A DNA stretch of 64,000 nucleotides from Pseudotamlana agarivorans (GCF_001642835.1 NZ_LXEI01000009.1:62001-126000), one strand, 5' to 3'; shown: positions 25,736 through 34,512, numbered from the stretch's first letter. The notes: generated from the sequence alone by a model not told the origin. Program-made: numbers and translations.

Positions 25736-28180
25736 TTAGTCGTTTGCAATTCTAATTATATCGGCAAATAATCCTGAGGCCGTTACGTCGGCTCCAGCAC
25801 CAGCTCCTTTAATAATCATAGGGTTTTTAGGGTAACGTTGCGTGTAGAACATCACAATATTATCACTTCCCTCTAAGTTATAAAAAGGATGCCCTTCTGG
25901 GATTTCTTGTAAACTTACACTTGCTTTTCCTTGATCGAATTTTGCTACGTATTTTAACTGACAATTATTCGCTTTCGCGGAAGCATATAAACTCTGGTAA
26001 TGTGCTTCATCAGCAATTAAAGTTTCATAGAAATCATCAACCGTATCACTTTTTAATCCAGCTTCAGATAAAAATGATTTGTTTTCGATGTCATCTAAAT
26101 TCATCTCAACACCACTTTCTCTAGCAAGTATTAAGATTTTACGAGCTACATCAACACCACTTAAATCAATTCTAGGATCTGGTTCGGTATAGCCTTCAGC
26201 TCCAGCTTGCTTAACCACATCATAGAATTTCGTTTGATCATTAAAATTATTAAATACAAAATTCAAACTTCCCGATAAAACGGCCTGAATAGAATGTATT
26301 TTATCTCCTGAAGCTACCAAATTATTTAGGGTATCAATAATTGGTAATCCAGCACCCACATTGGTTTCAAACAATAATGGTGCATTATATTTTAGAGATA
26401 AACGTTTTAGTAATTTATAGTTTTCAAAATCACTAGAACAAGCAATTTTATTACAAGCAACCACACCAATACTTTCTCTTAAATACTGAGCATAAAGGTC
26501 GGCTACATTTTTATTCGCAGTCACATCAACAAAAATACTGTTGCGTAAATTCAAACTTTTAGTTTTTTCAAAGAAACCTTGTAAAGTTGCAGCTTCACCT
26601 TCTTCTAATTGTGCTTTCCAGTCGGTTAAATCGATACCTTCTTCAGCAAAAATCATTTTTCTAGAGTTCGATAAACCAACAACACGCATTTTTATTTTTA
26701 AGTTGTCTTTAAGGAATTTCTTTTGCTGATGAATTTGCTCTACCAAACGCTCTCCAACATTTCCAACACCTGTAATAAACACATTAAGTTGCTTTGTTTT
26801 AGACTCGAAAAACTGTTCATGAAGCGTATTTAATGCCTTTTTAACATCTTTTTCAGCAATAACAGCCGTGATATTTTTTTCTGAAGCCCCTTGAGCAATA
26901 GCTCTAACGTTCACGTTATTTTTTCCTAAGCTGCTAAACATTTTACCACTAATGCCTTGGTGATTTTTCATATTATCCCCCACAAGAGCGATAATAGATA
27001 AACCAGTTTCTATAATGATAGGTTCAATTTTGTTTAGAGCGATTTCATTTTCAAAAACGGCATCAATAGCTACTTTGGCATTTTCAGCATCTTTCTCTTC
27101 AATTCCTAAACAAATAGAATGTTCAGAAGAAGCCTGAGTAATCATGATGATATTAATTTTTTCCTGTGATAAGGTTTCAAACAAACGTTTTGAAAAACCA
27201 GGAATACCAACCATACCGCTACCTTCTAAAGTAAGTAAGGCGATGTTGCTAATATTACTAATCCCTTTTACCGGTTTTGTTGAAGTTACTTCATCATTAG
27301 AGATAATAGTTCCTGCTGCTTCAGGTTCTAAAGTGTTTTTAATATGAATTGGAATACTTAAACTCAATACAGGTTGCACCGTTGGCGGATATAAAACCTT
27401 AGCTCCAAAATGTGATAATTCCATGGCTTCTTGATATGAAATTTTATCGATAGGGTAGGCCTGTTTTACCAATTTAGGATTGGTCGTGTACATACCACTC
27501 ACGTCTGTCCAAATTTCTAACTGCTCTACTTGTAATGCCGCCGCAACAATAGCAGCAGTAAAATCAGATCCACCACGACCTAAAGTTGTTATTTCTCCTG
27601 TTTTAGATTTCGAAATAAAACCAGGTAAAATGGTAACTGTTTTGGAATCAGATTTGAAGTAATCTTGAATATTTTTGTTTGTAGCCTTATAATCTACTTC
27701 AGCTTTTGTGAAGTTTGAATTGGTTACAATAAGTTCTTGTGAATTCTTTCTTTCAGCTGAAATACCACGGTTTCTCATCGTTTCAGCAATAATGTAAGAT
27801 GACAATAGTTCCCCGTAACTTACCAGCTTGTCTGATGTTTTTGGAGATAATTCATTAATCAAGAAAATACCTTCTAATAAACTTTTTAAACCGTTAAGTT
27901 TTTCTTCAACCTCGTTTAAAATAGATGCACTGTTTTCAGGATTTAGCGTTTTAACAATATCGATATGTTTTTCTTTGATATCATTAAAAGTATTTAAAAA
28001 TACCTGTTCTTTATTTTGTGCTTGCTTTCCAGCTAAAAGTAATTTGTCGGTTATACCTCCAACGGCTGAAACTACACATATTACCGTGTCACTTTTACCG
28101 TAGTTTTCTAATATACTTATAACTTTATTTATGTTTTTTGAAGAACCTACAGAAGTTCCCCCAAATTTTAAAACCTTCAT
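25736..28180 (-). CDS. thrA: Bifunctional aspartokinase/homoserine dehydrogenase I
   Basis: An 814-aa fusion catalysing the first and third steps of the aspartate route to threonine. The aspartokinase domain (about 1-290) opens with 'MKVLKFGGTSVGS' and contains 'TTLGRGGSDFTAA'. Two ACT-type regulatory regions follow ('NIALLTLEGSGMVG', 'GLSIIALVGDNMK'), where threonine would bind. The homoserine dehydrogenase domain starts near residue 465 ('VFITGVGNVGERLVEQ'). Length and order match E. coli ThrA. It is the first structural gene, 82 nt downstream of a Thr/Ile-rich leader peptide, which implies transcript-level control in addition to allosteric feedback. Confidence 0.96.
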   Translation of the reverse strand: MKVLKFGGTSVGSSKNINKVISILENYGKSDTVICVVSAVGGITDKLLLAGKQAQNKEQVFLNTFNDIKEKHIDIVKTLNPENSASILNEVEEKLNGLKSLLEGIFLINELSPKTSDKLVSYGELLSSYIIAETMRNRGISAERKNSQELIVTNSNFTKAEVDYKATNKNIQDYFKSDSKTVTILPGFISKSKTGEITTLGRGGSDFTAAIVAAALQVEQLEIWTDVSGMYTTNPKLVKQAYPIDKISYQEAMELSHFGAKVLYPPTVQPVLSLSIPIHIKNTLEPEAAGTIISNDEVTSTKPVKGISNISNIALLTLEGSGMVGIPGFSKRLFETLSQEKINIIMITQASSEHSICLGIEEKDAENAKVAIDAVFENEIALNKIEPIIIETGLSIIALVGDNMKNHQGISGKMFSSLGKNNVNVRAIAQGASEKNITAVIAEKDVKKALNTLHEQFFESKTKQLNVFITGVGNVGERLVEQIHQQKKFLKDNLKIKMRVVGLSNSRKMIFAEEGIDLTDWKAQLEEGEAATLQGFFEKTKSLNLRNSIFVDVTANKNVADLYAQYLRESIGVVACNKIACSSDFENYKLLKRLSLKYNAPLLFETNVGAGLPIIDTLNNLVASGDKIHSIQAVLSGSLNFVFNNFNDQTKFYDVVKQAGAEGYTEPDPRIDLSGVDVARKILILARESGVEMNLDDIENKSFLSEAGLKSDTVDDFYETLIADEAHYQSLYASAKANNCQLKYVAKFDQGKASVSLQEIPEGHPFYNLEGSDNIVMFYTQRYPKNPMIIKGAGAGADVTASGLFADIIRIAND

Positions 28181-28221
28181 TTTTTAATGAATTGATAATT
28201 AAAAATAATAATTGAAATGAT

Positions 28222-28238
28222 GTGATTTTTTAAATCAC
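28222..28238 (-). promoter_or_regulatory. AU-rich hairpin between thr leader and thrA
   Basis: In the transcript GTGATTT pairs with AAATCAC around an AAA loop (7 bp), 24-40 nt after the leader stop and followed by U-rich sequence. This is the best candidate terminator or attenuator element here, but it is weak by ordinary intrinsic-terminator standards. Confidence 0.35.
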
Positions 28239-28262
28239 AAATAATGCCCGAAGAATATGTAA

Positions 28263-28313
28263 TTAGCAACCCCAAAGGGTTGTAATGTTTGTAGTTGTAC
28301 CAAAAATAGTCAT
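28263..28313 (-). CDS. thrL: Threonine operon leader peptide (16 aa)
   Basis: Minus-strand reading from ATG 28313 gives MTIFGTTTNITTLWGC then TAA. Six of 16 codons are Thr and two are Ile, the same amino acids that control E. coli thrABC through its Thr/Ile-rich leader. It lies 82 nt upstream of thrA, and a TACTTTTG box is placed to start the mRNA about 70 nt upstream. The last codons (ACC CTT TGG GGT TGC) form a hairpin CAACCC/GGGTTG at 28267-28282. A second hairpin at 28315-28335 pairs the purine-rich AAAGGAAA just before the start. The frame stays open upstream to an ATG at 28511, but that longer version has no Thr richness and begins upstream of the promoter. The symbol is used by analogy. 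Confidence 0.7.
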   Translation of the reverse strand: MTIFGTTTNITTLWGC

Positions 28314-28314
28314 G

Positions 28315-28335
28315 TTTCCTTTGTTTGAAAGGAAA
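28315..28335 (-). promoter_or_regulatory. Hairpin covering the leader-peptide ribosome-binding region
   Basis: TTTCCTTT and AAAGGAAA form a perfect 8-bp stem with a 5-nt loop, ending one base before the leader ATG in the transcript. It could gate translation of the leader or be the first element of an attenuator. Confidence 0.45.
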
Positions 28336-28390
28336 TTAATGCCGTTAATATTTTGGTTGAAATGATTCATTATAATTACATAGTGCATTT

Positions 28391-28398
28391 CAAAAGTA
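28391..28398 (-). promoter_or_regulatory. -7 box of the thr operon promoter
   Basis: The minus strand reads TACTTTTG. Initiation about 7 nt downstream would give a leader mRNA of roughly 200 nt before thrA, containing the whole leader peptide frame. Confidence 0.5.
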
Positions 28399-28524
28399 TT
28401 ATTTTTAACCTTATAAAAAAACTTTAAGAACTTTTTTACAGTATTCTTATATAGATTGGTTTTTCGTAGAAAAAAGTTGAGAAACCTTTGTGAGAACTGA
28501 AAAATCCACAATAATAAATCACAG

Positions 28525-30117
28525 ATGAAAATATATTCTAAAGAACAAATTTACGAAGGAGACAAATTAACGGTTGAAAGACAAAAAATAAGTTCGGTTG
28601 AACTCATGGAGCGTGCGGGCGTACAAATTTTCAATTGGATGCATTTACGTATGCAAGGGGCACCGGTGCCTATACATGTTTTTTGCGGTATAGGTAATAA
28701 TGGGGGCGACGGATTGGTTTTAGCACGTCATTTGGTTTTACACGGCTACCATGTAAAAACCTATATTGTAGGTTATAGTAACAAGCGTTCCGATGATTTT
28801 TTAGCGCACTATGAAAGACTTAAAGGCGTTACAAAATCCTGGCCAGAACCTATTGATGACAGTGATGATTTTCCTGAAATTAATGAAAAAGACATTATTG
28901 TTGACGCTATTTTTGGAATTGGATTAAATCGTCCGGTTACCGATTGGGTTAAAGAATTGTTCGTTTATTTTAGAAAAACAAAAGCTTTTACTTTGTCTAT
29001 TGATGTGCCTTCCGGACTTTTTGTAGATAAACCTGTAGCCGATGAAAATGATGTAGTTTGGGCTGGGTTTACCTTAAGCTTTGCTACTCCTAAATTGGTC
29101 TTCTTTTTACCAGAAACCGCTAAATATACCGAGCAGTGGGAAGTATTGGATATCGGACTAGATCCAGACTATTTGCTAACCACAGAAACTGAAGCCGAAT
29201 TAATTAGCAAGGTTGAAGTGATCCCAAACTACATCCCAAGGGAAAAATTTTCCCATAAAGGTGATTTTGGACATGCTTTAGTAATTGGTGGAAGTTATGG
29301 TAAAATTGGTGCAGTCACCTTAACGAGTAAAGCCACTTTAACGACTGGAGCCGGGTTGGTGACAGCCTACACACCTAAATGCGGATATATCCCTTTACAA
29401 GCCTCGTTTCCTGAAGCCATGGTGATTACAGATGGTGATGAAGAAAAAATTAGTGATATTCAGTTTGATATCAATCCCACCGTGATTGGTTTAGGCATAG
29501 GATTGGGAACCCACGATGATACTATAAAGGCTGTAGAAGCTTATCTAAAAACCAATAAAAAACCATTAGTGATTGATGCCGATGGCATAAATATATTAGC
29601 GAAGAAAAAAACATTATTAAAATTACTTCCTGAAAACAGTATTTTAACACCACACCCCAAAGAGTTAGAACGTTTAATTGGTACATGGACGGATGATTTC
29701 GATAAGCTTAGTAAGGTAAAAGCATTTACAAAAAAATACAAACTGATTGTCATTATAAAAGGCGCCTTTAGCATCACTGTTTTTAATGATAAGCTTTATG
29801 TAAATACCACAGGAAATCCTGGCTTAGCTACAGCAGGTAGTGGGGATGTGCTAACAGGCATTGTTCTAGGGTTATTATCGCAAGGATACCACCCAACTTC
29901 TGCGGCCATTTTTGGAACTTACTTACATGGAAAATCAGCAGATCTTGCTGTTTTACAATGCGGATTTGAGAGTTTAACCGCTAGCCATGTTATAGCGTAT
30001 ATAGGAGATGCTTTTATAGATTTATTTAAACAACCAGAACAACCTGTTAACCCAACGCCTACAGAAAAGGAAGAAGCAGGTACACCAAAACAGGTGAAAG
30101 TTAAGAAACGCCATTAA
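28525..30117 (+). CDS. nnr: Bifunctional NAD(P)H-hydrate epimerase / ADP-dependent dehydratase
   Basis: A 530-aa repair enzyme for damaged NAD(P)HX. The N-terminal YjeF_N epimerase domain (about 1-220) has 'FCGIGNNGGDGLVLARHL' and 'DAIFGIGLNRPV'. The C-terminal ribokinase-like dehydratase domain has 'HKGDFGHALVIGGSYGKIGA', 'LTPHPKELERLIG' and the catalytic 'NTTGNPGLATAGSGDVLTG'. This fused arrangement is standard in bacteria. A polar tail of about 25 residues rich in P, E and K follows. It is divergent from thrABC and convergent with the TlpA-like gene. Confidence 0.95.
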   Translation: MKIYSKEQIYEGDKLTVERQKISSVELMERAGVQIFNWMHLRMQGAPVPIHVFCGIGNNGGDGLVLARHLVLHGYHVKTYIVGYSNKRSDDFLAHYERLKGVTKSWPEPIDDSDDFPEINEKDIIVDAIFGIGLNRPVTDWVKELFVYFRKTKAFTLSIDVPSGLFVDKPVADENDVVWAGFTLSFATPKLVFFLPETAKYTEQWEVLDIGLDPDYLLTTETEAELISKVEVIPNYIPREKFSHKGDFGHALVIGGSYGKIGAVTLTSKATLTTGAGLVTAYTPKCGYIPLQASFPEAMVITDGDEEKISDIQFDINPTVIGLGIGLGTHDDTIKAVEAYLKTNKKPLVIDADGINILAKKKTLLKLLPENSILTPHPKELERLIGTWTDDFDKLSKVKAFTKKYKLIVIIKGAFSITVFNDKLYVNTTGNPGLATAGSGDVLTGIVLGLLSQGYHPTSAAIFGTYLHGKSADLAVLQCGFESLTASHVIAYIGDAFIDLFKQPEQPVNPTPTEKEEAGTPKQVKVKKRH

Positions 30118-30158
30118 ATTTCAAATAGACTTAGATACATTTTAATTGGTATCAATAA

Positions 30159-30202
30159 AAAAAGCCATTTTAAAGGATTATATCACTTTAAAATGGCTTT
30201 TT
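30159..30202. terminator. Bidirectional intrinsic terminator
   Basis: A 17-bp perfect stem (AAAAAGCCATTTTAAAG with CTTTAAAATGGCTTTTT) around a 10-nt loop serves the convergent nnr (+) and TlpA-like (-) genes. Confidence 0.88.
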
Positions 30203-30223
30203 AGAGTATTAGAATGTTTCTAA

Positions 30224-31597
30224 TTATATATTCAATGCGCTAAACATTTCAACCAATTTAGGATCTGAAGGTCTTGGTGCATTAGGATCAACAATGTTTC
30301 CAGCAGTGTCGATTAAAATAAATCGTGGAATACCTTGAATTTGATAATCTTGTACAAATTTAGATTTCCAGTCATTATCAGCTAATAACTGTACACCTTG
30401 TAAATTTTCAGTTTCAATCATTTTTTTCCATTTATCACGATCTGAAACTTTATCTATTGAAAGACTAACAAATTCAATGTTTTTGTCATGGTATGTTTTT
30501 TCCAATTCCTTTAAGAAAGGTATTTCACGTTTACATGGTCCGCACCAAGTCGCCCAAACATCGATATAAACATACTTACCTTTTAAATCGTCTAATGAAG
30601 TTGTACCCCCTTTGTAGTTTTCATAATTTACAAATTTAGGAGAAGGCTTACCTTCAGCTACAGCTGTAAGTTTGTTGTACTTTTCAGTAATTACGGCTTT
30701 ATTATCTTCATTTGTTGAGATACTCATAAACTCTTTATAAAACGTCTCAATATCCTTTGATCGTGCTAAAGACTGATTTGCAAAATCAAATAAGAAGGTG
30801 TTTTTAATAAGTTCTGATGGAATAGATTTTGCTGTTTTGAAAAATGCTTCCTCTTGAGATAATGAATCTTTAGCCATTAAATCAGTCATTTCTGTAACAT
30901 AATGATCGGTTACAATTTTCTTATAACTAGGAGACCCTTTATAATCTGCTTCATTAGAATAGTCGAAACCATCAAACTCTTTTAAGAAATCATCTGAGGC
31001 TTTAAATTCTTGGTCTTTAGCAAAATATCTATGCGCTTTTTCATAAACATTTAAACCAGCTAAATAATTGTATTGAAGTTCCTTTTGTTCTGAAGTTTTG
31101 AAATTTTCAGAAATTCCAGGGGTATTAGTTAAAAGTGTCGATAATGAGTCCTTTATACTAAGCAGTTTACTTTTAAAATCAGCTTCATTTAAAGAATAAA
31201 AACTAGCGTTATCACCCATTAACAATGGTGTTTTTTCTCTTTTTTCTTTAAGGTAGTTATTTTCAGCAGCACCTTCACCAGAAATGGCTAAGGAATTTTT
31301 AAAATCGGCTGCATCATAATTAATGTTTAAATTATAACCAGAATCTAGGTATAAAAAAACAGGGTTTTTAGAATCATATAAAACGTAAGAACCTTTTTCA
31401 ACAGTTAATGTGTCAGTAAAAGTTCCATCGGCAGCAACCTCTATAACTTCAGTAAATGAACGGTCTTGGGTGTTTATTGATAACTCTGCAGGTAATTTAT
31501 TTGTTATTTTCCCAGAAATCACAATATAATCTGGCTTTGTTTCTGTTTTACAGCTGAAAGCAGATACTGCTAAAGCTAAAAGTAGGAGTTTTTTCAT
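30224..31597 (-). CDS. TlpA-family thiol-disulfide oxidoreductase lipoprotein
   Basis: A 457-aa protein with a lipoprotein signal ('LLLLALAVSAFSCKTE', acylated Cys at residue 16). An N-terminal DUF4369-like beta domain (about 25-110), a helical middle region, and a C-terminal thioredoxin domain from about residue 320 follow. The active site is C352-G-P-C355 in 'VWATWCGPCKREIPFL', and the cis-proline follows 'QGIPRFILID'. It is likely periplasmic, facing reduced partners such as cytochrome c maturation or stress targets; the partner is unknown. A TACATTTG box lies 20 nt upstream of the start. Confidence 0.9.
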   Translation of the reverse strand: MKKLLLLALAVSAFSCKTETKPDYIVISGKITNKLPAELSINTQDRSFTEVIEVAADGTFTDTLTVEKGSYVLYDSKNPVFLYLDSGYNLNINYDAADFKNSLAISGEGAAENNYLKEKREKTPLLMGDNASFYSLNEADFKSKLLSIKDSLSTLLTNTPGISENFKTSEQKELQYNYLAGLNVYEKAHRYFAKDQEFKASDDFLKEFDGFDYSNEADYKGSPSYKKIVTDHYVTEMTDLMAKDSLSQEEAFFKTAKSIPSELIKNTFLFDFANQSLARSKDIETFYKEFMSISTNEDNKAVITEKYNKLTAVAEGKPSPKFVNYENYKGGTTSLDDLKGKYVYIDVWATWCGPCKREIPFLKELEKTYHDKNIEFVSLSIDKVSDRDKWKKMIETENLQGVQLLADNDWKSKFVQDYQIQGIPRFILIDTAGNIVDPNAPRPSDPKLVEMFSALNI

Positions 31598-31616
31598 TGT
31601 TTTTATTGGTTTTGCC

Positions 31617-31624
31617 CAAATGTA
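31617..31624 (-). promoter_or_regulatory. -7 box of the TlpA-like gene
   Basis: The minus strand reads TACATTTG, a TAnnTTTG match, 19 nt upstream of the start codon. Confidence 0.45.
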
Positions 31625-31757
31625 ATAATTTGAAATAGGCTTGTTACTATTTTAGATTTATATTAACATTTTGTTTTTATGGTTAGTACTGAATGACAAG
31701 CTATTATATTATAAACCATAATTTAATATCACTGCTAAGGTGATTTTAAAGCATAAA

Positions 31758-31788
31758 AAAAAGCAGATGAAAAATTCCATCTGCTTTT
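31758..31788 (-). terminator. Intrinsic terminator of the alginate lyase gene
   Basis: AAAAGCAGATG and CATCTGCTTTT form an 11-bp stem around 8-9 nt. In the minus-strand transcript the hairpin is followed by eight U residues. It lies 18 nt after the stop codon. Confidence 0.85.
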
Positions 31789-31806
31789 AAAAGTATGTTA
31801 TTAACC

Positions 31807-33417
31807 TTATTTTTTAATAACGCGTTTGTTTACTGTATTATTTTTTCCTGAAAATTTGAAGATGTATAAACCAGATTTTAAGTTTGATATATCCATTGAA
31901 TTTCCTGGAATAGCTTGTTTTGAAACTAATTTACCTACTAAGTTGTAAATTTCAACAGTTTCAAAATCTTTTGCATTAGCAATATTTATAACATTACTAG
32001 CAGGGTTAGGATAAATGGATAATGCATTGTTATTAGCATGTACATCACCAGTGCTTAATGTTGAACAACTTCCATTTTCTCCATAAATATGTACCTCGGC
32101 AATACTGGTCCAACCAGAATTCGCACTGTTTCCATGTCCGATAATTTTAACATAACGACCATTACTACCAGTTAAATCAAATTTTTGTTCATCATCAACC
32201 GTGTAACCTGTCGCATAACTATCTTGTGCAGTAATTACATTTGTATATGTAGCACCTTCATCATTTGAAACAGCAACATCAAATTTTGTAGTTCTAGCAT
32301 CTGCTTTTAGGAAATGAATACCTATTTCGGTTAAGTCACGGTTACAACCTAAATCGAAAGTAATAGAAGCTTCACCTACTGAAGCATCAGCAGCCCAATA
32401 GAAATCTGCTGTTACAACATCATCAAAGGCATAAGGTGAACCTACATTATTTTTACCTGTTTCGGTACCTACACCTATTGCATCTAAAATAGTTATTTCA
32501 TCTTCTGCTGGTGGAGTCGTTCCTGGAGCCGGAGGGTCTACACCACCTTCAGAACCACCATCAACAACACCATCATGAATCACACTAAAGTTATAAACTT
32601 CAACTTCACCGTAATTTAAGGCATTTGGATCGTAAGTTAGTCCAGCTTTATTAGCGTACTCTTCTTCTCTAGAAACATTAGATTGGGTATAATTTCCAAC
32701 TTTAAAATAGGTTTGGTTATAGTTTAAATCCATGACATAATCAGTCCCATTGGCTATATCCTTAACTAAATACTGGGATGCAGTTCCAGCATCGTAACTT
32801 GCTTTTAGATTACCGTCTTCTGAATAATAACAATAATGTTTACCATCAATAACTTCAAAAATAACTTCGTGTTTTGTTCCTATTTGATAATTTGTTTTAA
32901 TAGTAAAATCAGGTCTTAATTTGCCACCGTTAAATGACAAAAATAAGTGTTGACCTTCCAATCTTAACACCATAGCATCATCAATACCATCATCTTTGTT
33001 GCCATGAATTTGAGTAGCCACTAAATGATTTTTGTAAGTAGGTAAGTGGGTAATAGCTTGCTCGACATAAATAACATGTTGTCCAGCGGTTGTCCAATAC
33101 ACATCTAAACTCCCATCAGGTAGTCTTTCGCGAAGTTCTGATCGGATGTAATTAGAGTTGGCTGTAGAACCATTGCTTCCGTTAATTTCTACTCGAAAAA
33201 CAATAGCATCTTTCGCTGTATTCAAAAAATAATAGTCTTGTTCGGGGTATTGACACAATGGTTTTTGTTCTGAACCATCAGGTTTTGTGATTTTCCACTG
33301 ACTACAATTATTCATCAAATCAGCTGGAATTGTTTGGGCTGTTAACACTGGGTTAAAAGCAAAAAACATCATACAGATTGTAAACAATCGCATGATCTTA
33401 AGTAAATTTAGTTTCAT
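31807..33417 (-). CDS. Secreted alginate lyase (PL7) with discoidin-type domain and T9SS sorting tail
   Basis: A 536-aa modular enzyme. A signal peptide ends near residue 27 (VLTAQ). The PL7 catalytic domain (about 30-280) contains all three family motifs: RSELRE at residues 92-97, QIH at 136-138 and YFKVGNYTQ at 237-245. A Gly/Pro linker (about 285-305) leads to an F5/8 type C (CBM32-like) domain to about 455. The last 75 residues are a Por-secretion tail ('SIYPNPASNVINI', 'LKSGLYIFKF', ending in basic residues), so the enzyme is exported by T9SS and probably surface-bound or released. It depolymerises alginate by beta-elimination. It is solitary: no SusC/D or other alginolytic genes are beside it. 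A 30-nt palindrome sits 28 nt upstream of the ATG. Confidence 0.95.
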   Translation of the reverse strand: MKLNLLKIMRLFTICMMFFAFNPVLTAQTIPADLMNNCSQWKITKPDGSEQKPLCQYPEQDYYFLNTAKDAIVFRVEINGSNGSTANSNYIRSELRERLPDGSLDVYWTTAGQHVIYVEQAITHLPTYKNHLVATQIHGNKDDGIDDAMVLRLEGQHLFLSFNGGKLRPDFTIKTNYQIGTKHEVIFEVIDGKHYCYYSEDGNLKASYDAGTASQYLVKDIANGTDYVMDLNYNQTYFKVGNYTQSNVSREEEYANKAGLTYDPNALNYGEVEVYNFSVIHDGVVDGGSEGGVDPPAPGTTPPAEDEITILDAIGVGTETGKNNVGSPYAFDDVVTADFYWAADASVGEASITFDLGCNRDLTEIGIHFLKADARTTKFDVAVSNDEGATYTNVITAQDSYATGYTVDDEQKFDLTGSNGRYVKIIGHGNSANSGWTSIAEVHIYGENGSCSTLSTGDVHANNNALSIYPNPASNVINIANAKDFETVEIYNLVGKLVSKQAIPGNSMDISNLKSGLYIFKFSGKNNTVNKRVIKK

Positions 33418-33444
33418 TTGTTATAGTTTAGGGTTATTGGTTTG

Positions 33445-33474
33445 TCACGAAAACTGGTTTACCAATTTTCGTGA
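33445..33474. promoter_or_regulatory. Near-perfect 30-nt palindrome upstream of the PL7 gene
   Basis: TCACGAAAACTGGT (33445-33458) and ACCAATTTTCGTGA (33461-33474) are reverse complements with one mismatch around a TT centre. It lies 28-57 nt upstream of the start codon, where an operator or 5'-UTR hairpin would act. The inner TGGT/ACCA core resembles sites bound by FadR-type GntR regulators (inference). No regulator gene is adjacent. Confidence 0.6.
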
Positions 33475-33645
33475 AGTAGCGAATTTATATAAAAGAAGCT
33501 AAATAGACAAACTAAATAAAATGAAACCCTACTAATCTAAATAAAACAGACAACGATATTGCTATTCGGAAGTACATTTGAAAACGATAAAATTTATTAT
33601 CAAAGCCTTAAAAATGAGGTGAAATGGTATAAACTTAGAAGAAAA

Positions 33646-34500
33646 TTACAAACTATGCGTTAAGGTCTCATAACCAACTATTTTAGAAATAATGCCTAAT
33701 TTATGTAATTGCTCTTGAATTTCGGTGAGTGTTTTTTCATCAATTAATTCTTGAGACCATTCCGTAAGGTTTAACCAGTCTTGAACATCTTCCAATTGCA
33801 AATTATATCGGTTTGCAATGGTTTTGTCGATACTAGGAATACCTTTGAAGTCCGCAGTAGTATTATTAATAATTTCTAGAATGGTTTTGAGTTCATCAGA
33901 ATGATTTTCAATAAAATCTTCTCTCGCAGCCACAACAAAGCAGGGCCAAGGGGTTGGACAATCGGAAATACGTCTAAAAACACCTTGATCTACAATAGGT
34001 TTGGTCATAAATTTTTCCCATAAAAAATAATCTGCCTTACTTTCAGTAAGACCTATTACAGCACCTTCAAGGTTATTTATGATTTCAAAATTTAAATCTT
34101 TGTCTAAGTTCCAATGATGATTTTCAGCATTAATATAGGCCATAAGATGTGAACCAGAACCGTATCGACTAATAGCAGCCTTAGTACCTTTAAGGTCTTC
34201 AACAACTTTAAAAGTAGAATCATTAGCCACATGAACGCCCCAAATTAATGGCGACTGCACAAAAGTTTGTACAATTTTACTAGGATTACCTGCTATAATA
34301 TCCTTGACAATGCCTTCCGTTAAAATGACAGCCATATCTATATCACCAGCTCTTAATCCTTTACACATCGCACCAGTGCCATCGGGATAATCTTGCCATC
34401 GTAAATTGATATCCTCTGCTTTGTATTCACCATTTTTTATAGTCAGGTACCAAGCTAAGTTAAAATGTTCCGGAACGCCACCAATCTTTACTTTTTTCAT
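33646..34500 (-). CDS. Substrate-binding-protein-like protein (NMT1/THI5 or TauA type) without signal peptide
   Basis: A 284-aa protein with a periplasmic-binding-protein type II pattern: 'KIGGVPEHFNLAWYLTIKNGEYKAEDINL' at the N-terminus (residues 4-32, named as region), 'DYPDGTGAMCKGLRAGDIDMAV' spanning residues 37-58, and 'ISRYGSGSHLMAYI'. These match COG0715 proteins that bind pyrimidines or sulfonates. There is no signal peptide or lipobox, and no permease or ATPase gene nearby, so it is probably cytoplasmic: an enzyme or sensor built on the fold. It is last gene in a minus-strand cluster, 12 nt after a nucleoside phosphorylase. Confidence 0.72.
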   Translation of the reverse strand: MKKVKIGGVPEHFNLAWYLTIKNGEYKAEDINLRWQDYPDGTGAMCKGLRAGDIDMAVILTEGIVKDIIAGNPSKIVQTFVQSPLIWGVHVANDSTFKVVEDLKGTKAAISRYGSGSHLMAYINAENHHWNLDKDLNFEIINNLEGAVIGLTESKADYFLWEKFMTKPIVDQGVFRRISDCPTPWPCFVVAAREDFIENHSDELKTILEIINNTTADFKGIPSIDKTIANRYNLQLEDVQDWLNLTEWSQELIDEKTLTEIQEQLHKLGIISKIVGYETLTHSL

Positions 34501-34512
34501 ATCAGGATAAAA

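Noticed and set aside
28263-28511. Extension of the thr leader frame to an 82-aa protein from an ATG at 28511
   Set aside because: The best promoter (28391-28398) lies inside it, the upstream residues look like random AT-rich translation, and only the last 16 codons are Thr/Ile-rich.
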